A stretch of DNA of 7,730 nt from Bacillota bacterium (lineage in GTDB: Bacteria; Bacillota; Dethiobacteria; DTU022; JAAZDU01), in the NCBI GenBank assembly GCA_012512665.1, contig JAAZDU010000062.1:1-7730 (forward strand), given 5' to 3'. A program made the translations under genes and the position numbers. Below the pieces are notes generated by a model, which saw only the letters and a program-made list of their open reading frames with translations, was not told the origin of the DNA and did no database searches. This document shows, piece by piece, positions 5,851 to 7,730 of this stretch (positions are counted from its first letter, which is position 1; each line of letters begins with the position of its first letter).

Positions 5851-5878
5851 AGCGCCTGTCGTAAAACGATAAGGCGCT
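5851..5878 (+). terminator. Hairpin terminator after dapA
   Basis: AGCGCCT (5851-5857) pairs with AGGCGCT (5872-5878). The inner part GTCGT (5858-5862) pairs with ACGAT (5866-5870), including one G-U pair, with A5871 bulged and an AAA loop. The downstream tract GCTTCTGTTTGC is T-rich but broken. It lies 32 bases after the dapA stop and separates dapA from the ribonuclease gene. Confidence 0.65.
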
Positions 5879-5964
5879 GCTTCTGTTTGCTTAATTTTGC
5901 GTCTCAAATAAAAGTATTGGCTTTTAAGTACTGGTTTAAGGATTGTAGTAGTATTATAAAGCAA

Positions 5965-5984
5965 TTGTTTTAAACAAGTATAAT
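5965..5984 (+). promoter_or_regulatory. Candidate promoter region of the ribonuclease J gene
   Basis: Within the 127 bases between the hairpin and ATG 6006 there is one exact -10 box, TATAAT at 5979-5984, and immediately before it a short palindrome, TTGTTT-T-AAACAA (5965-5977). No good -35 lies at 16-18 bases. A start at about 5991 would fall within the ribosome site (AAGAGGTG, 5987-5994), so this box may not be the real promoter. The rest of the gap (5879-5964) shows nothing I can assign. Confidence 0.25.
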
Positions 5985-6005
5985 ATAAGAGGTGTATTCT
6001 AAAAT

Positions 6006-7697
6006 ATGGCAAAAGGGGTCCGAAGTAGTGACAGTATCCCCTTTCAGATAATTCCCCTGGGAGGGGTAGGAGAAATTGGCAACAACATGTTCCTAGTATC
6101 TTATGATGATGAAATTTTAGTTTTGGATGCAGGCTTGATGTTTCCTGAAGATGAGATGTTGGGAATAGATATAGTTATCCCCGACTCAAGTTATCTGCTT
6201 GCCAACAAGGAAAAAATAAAGGGTATTATTATCACGCACGGGCATGAAGATCATACTGGTGCGCTGCCTTATATTTTACCAAAGCTTCAAAATGTGCCGA
6301 TTTATGGTACAAGGCTAACTCTGGGGCTAATAGAATACAAGCTTGAGGAGCATAACCTTTTAAGCTTTGCCAAATTGAACACTATTACAGCTGGGCAGGA
6401 GATACAACTTGGAAGCTTTAAGTTACGTTTTTTTCGCACTAACCACAGCATACCTGATTCAGTAGGGGTAGCTATTTTTACCCCTGCAGGAAACATTGTA
6501 TATACCAGCGATTTTAAATTTGATCAAACACCTGTCCATGGCAAATTAACTGATTATCACGAACTGGTGAGGCTGGGAAAAAGAGGTGTGCTGGTAGCTT
6601 TATCAGACAGTACAAATGCAGAGCGACCTGGCTTTACGCCTTCGGAAAAAGAAGTTGGAGCTGTCTTGAAAAACATTTTTGCCCAGGAAAAAGGCCGTAT
6701 TATTGTTGCCACTTTTGCTTCAAACATTCATCGTATTCAACAGGTAGTTGACGCAGCTGCAGCTACCGGGAGAAAGCTTGCCATAGAAGGTTACAGTATG
6801 GCCAATGTTACAGATATTGCCACTAGATTAGGCTATCTTAACATAACTCCTGGTGTGATGGTTGAGCTGGAGGAAATAAAAAGGATGCCTCCTTCCAAAG
6901 TAGTATTGTTGACTACTGGCAGCCAGGGTGAACCTATGGCAGCCCTGAGCAGGATTGCCAATGCCAGCCACCGCAAGGTAGAAATAATTCCAGGCGACAC
7001 AGTTGTTTTTGCAGCCAATCCCATTCCCGGCAACGAAAAATTGGTGGCCAGGACTATTAATCAACTTTTCAAGCGTGGTGCAAATGTTATATACGAGCAG
7101 CTATCAGGTGCTCATGTTTCTGGCCATGGCTCCCAGGAAGAACTTAAGTTTATGCTGAATCTACTTCAACCTAAATATTTAATACCAGTTCACGGAGAGT
7201 ACAGACATCTTATTTGCCATGCGCGGCTGGCAGAACAGGTTGGCATTCCCAAGGAAAATATTTTTGTTGTAGAAAATGGTTCTGTTATTGAGTTTAAAAA
7301 AGGTAAAGGAGCTGTGGTAGGGTCAGTTAACGCCGGTAAAGTATTTGTTGATGGCTTAAGAGTTGGTGATGTAGGAAGTATTGTTTTAAGAGATCGCCAA
7401 ATTTTATCGCAGCATGGGATCTTTGTTATAATTTTAGGAGTGTCAAAAAGTGAGGGAAGCCTTGCTTTCGAGCCAGAAATTTTAACAAGAGGTTTTGTCT
7501 ATGTGAAGGAATCAGAAGATTTGCTTGATGAAACAAAAGAGCTATTAAAGCAAGTGATTTCTAAAACCTTGCACAAAAGTAATGACAACTGGTCATATTT
7601 AAAAGGGCAGATTAAAGACGCCACCTCCAAATTTCTTTGGGAGAAAACCGGCAGGCGCCCCATGATATTGCCCATTATTATGGAGATAGATAACTAG
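6006..7697 (+). CDS. rnj: Ribonuclease J
   Basis: This is a metallo-beta-lactamase/beta-CASP ribonuclease with 5'-3' exonuclease and endonuclease activity, central to mRNA turnover and rRNA maturation in Firmicutes. The product is 563 residues, full length. The first half of the lactamase domain has the zinc motif HGHEDH at 78-83, H147 in TNHSIPDS and D169 in YTSDFKFD. The beta-CASP domain spans roughly 205-370 and includes TTGSQGEP (303-310). SGHGSQEEL (372-380) and PVHGEYRH (394-401, with H396) complete the active site. The C-terminal domain runs from about 460 to the end, where RPMILPII is typical. An in-frame TAA at 6000-6002 fixes the start at ATG 6006; AAGAGGTG lies rather far upstream (GAGG at 5989-5992, 13 bases). 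Its position after dapA is that of rnjB in Bacillus. Only one copy is visible, so J1 or J2 cannot be decided. Confidence 0.96.
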   Translation: MAKGVRSSDSIPFQIIPLGGVGEIGNNMFLVSYDDEILVLDAGLMFPEDEMLGIDIVIPDSSYLLANKEKIKGIIITHGHEDHTGALPYILPKLQNVPIYGTRLTLGLIEYKLEEHNLLSFAKLNTITAGQEIQLGSFKLRFFRTNHSIPDSVGVAIFTPAGNIVYTSDFKFDQTPVHGKLTDYHELVRLGKRGVLVALSDSTNAERPGFTPSEKEVGAVLKNIFAQEKGRIIVATFASNIHRIQQVVDAAAATGRKLAIEGYSMANVTDIATRLGYLNITPGVMVELEEIKRMPPSKVVLLTTGSQGEPMAALSRIANASHRKVEIIPGDTVVFAANPIPGNEKLVARTINQLFKRGANVIYEQLSGAHVSGHGSQEELKFMLNLLQPKYLIPVHGEYRHLICHARLAEQVGIPKENIFVVENGSVIEFKKGKGAVVGSVNAGKVFVDGLRVGDVGSIVLRDRQILSQHGIFVIILGVSKSEGSLAFEPEILTRGFVYVKESEDLLDETKELLKQVISKTLHKSNDNWSYLKGQIKDATSKFLWEKTGRRPMILPIIMEIDN

Positions 7698-7730
7698 ACT
7701 GGTGCTACAGAAAGGTTGATTATACAGTAA

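Noticed and set aside
7698..7730. Start of another gene after ribonuclease J
   Set aside because: The remaining 33 bases contain a weak AAAGG but no start codon followed by an open frame; TTG at 7717 hits a stop after four codons.

Overview
The window reads as an ordinary, moderately AT-rich chromosomal stretch from an endospore-forming Firmicute, most likely a member of the Clostridia. The case rests on gene content and order. A YlxY-type deacetylase-like protein, a YlmC/YmxH-family protein, both subunits of dipicolinate synthase, dapA and ribonuclease J follow one another as in the conserved pnp-ylxY-mlpA-ymxH-spoVFA-spoVFB-asd-dapG-dapA-rnj neighbourhood of Bacillus and relatives. I cannot name a genus from sequence alone. 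Nine protein genes, all on the + strand, fill about 93% of the window. I see no rRNA, tRNA, CRISPR array, insertion sequence, attachment site or riboswitch, and no gene-free stretch longer than 187 bases.

Layout. (1) 1-1867: a membrane-anchored NodB-fold protein that has lost most catalytic residues, then a membrane-anchored VanW-family protein. Both carry the same ~82-residue N-terminal module, so they look like a pair acting at the cell wall. The first has a perfect Shine-Dalgarno but no ATG, GTG or TTG at the right distance; its likely start is ATT. (2) 1864-2644: a near-consensus sigma-A promoter overlapping the end of the vanW gene drives dut (dUTPase) and then the small PRC-barrel gene ymxH. 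(3) 2656-3236: a YflT-like stress protein gene with a 9-G homopolymer, closed by a 12-bp hairpin. (4) 3267-4843: dpaA-dpaB, preceded by an exact match to the mother-cell sigma-K promoter consensus. (5) 4863-5878: dapA with its own strong extended -10 sigma-A promoter, closed by a hairpin. (6) 5879-7697: ribonuclease J, full length.

How the genes work together. DapA makes the 4-hydroxy-tetrahydrodipicolinate that feeds both lysine/diaminopimelate synthesis and, late in sporulation, dipicolinate production by DpaAB. The promoters fit this: a vegetative promoter for dapA, a sporulation promoter for dpaAB, and no visible terminator between them, so the sporulation transcript could also boost dapA. 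asd and dapG, which separate dpaB from dapA in Bacillus, are absent here, as is the M16 peptidase gene. vanW, dut and the stress-protein gene occupy positions not seen in Bacillus.

No undescribed defence, mobile or RNA system is visible. The most interesting points are the non-canonical start, the shared module of the first two proteins, the degenerate deacetylase active site, and the two-promoter logic around dpaAB-dapA.
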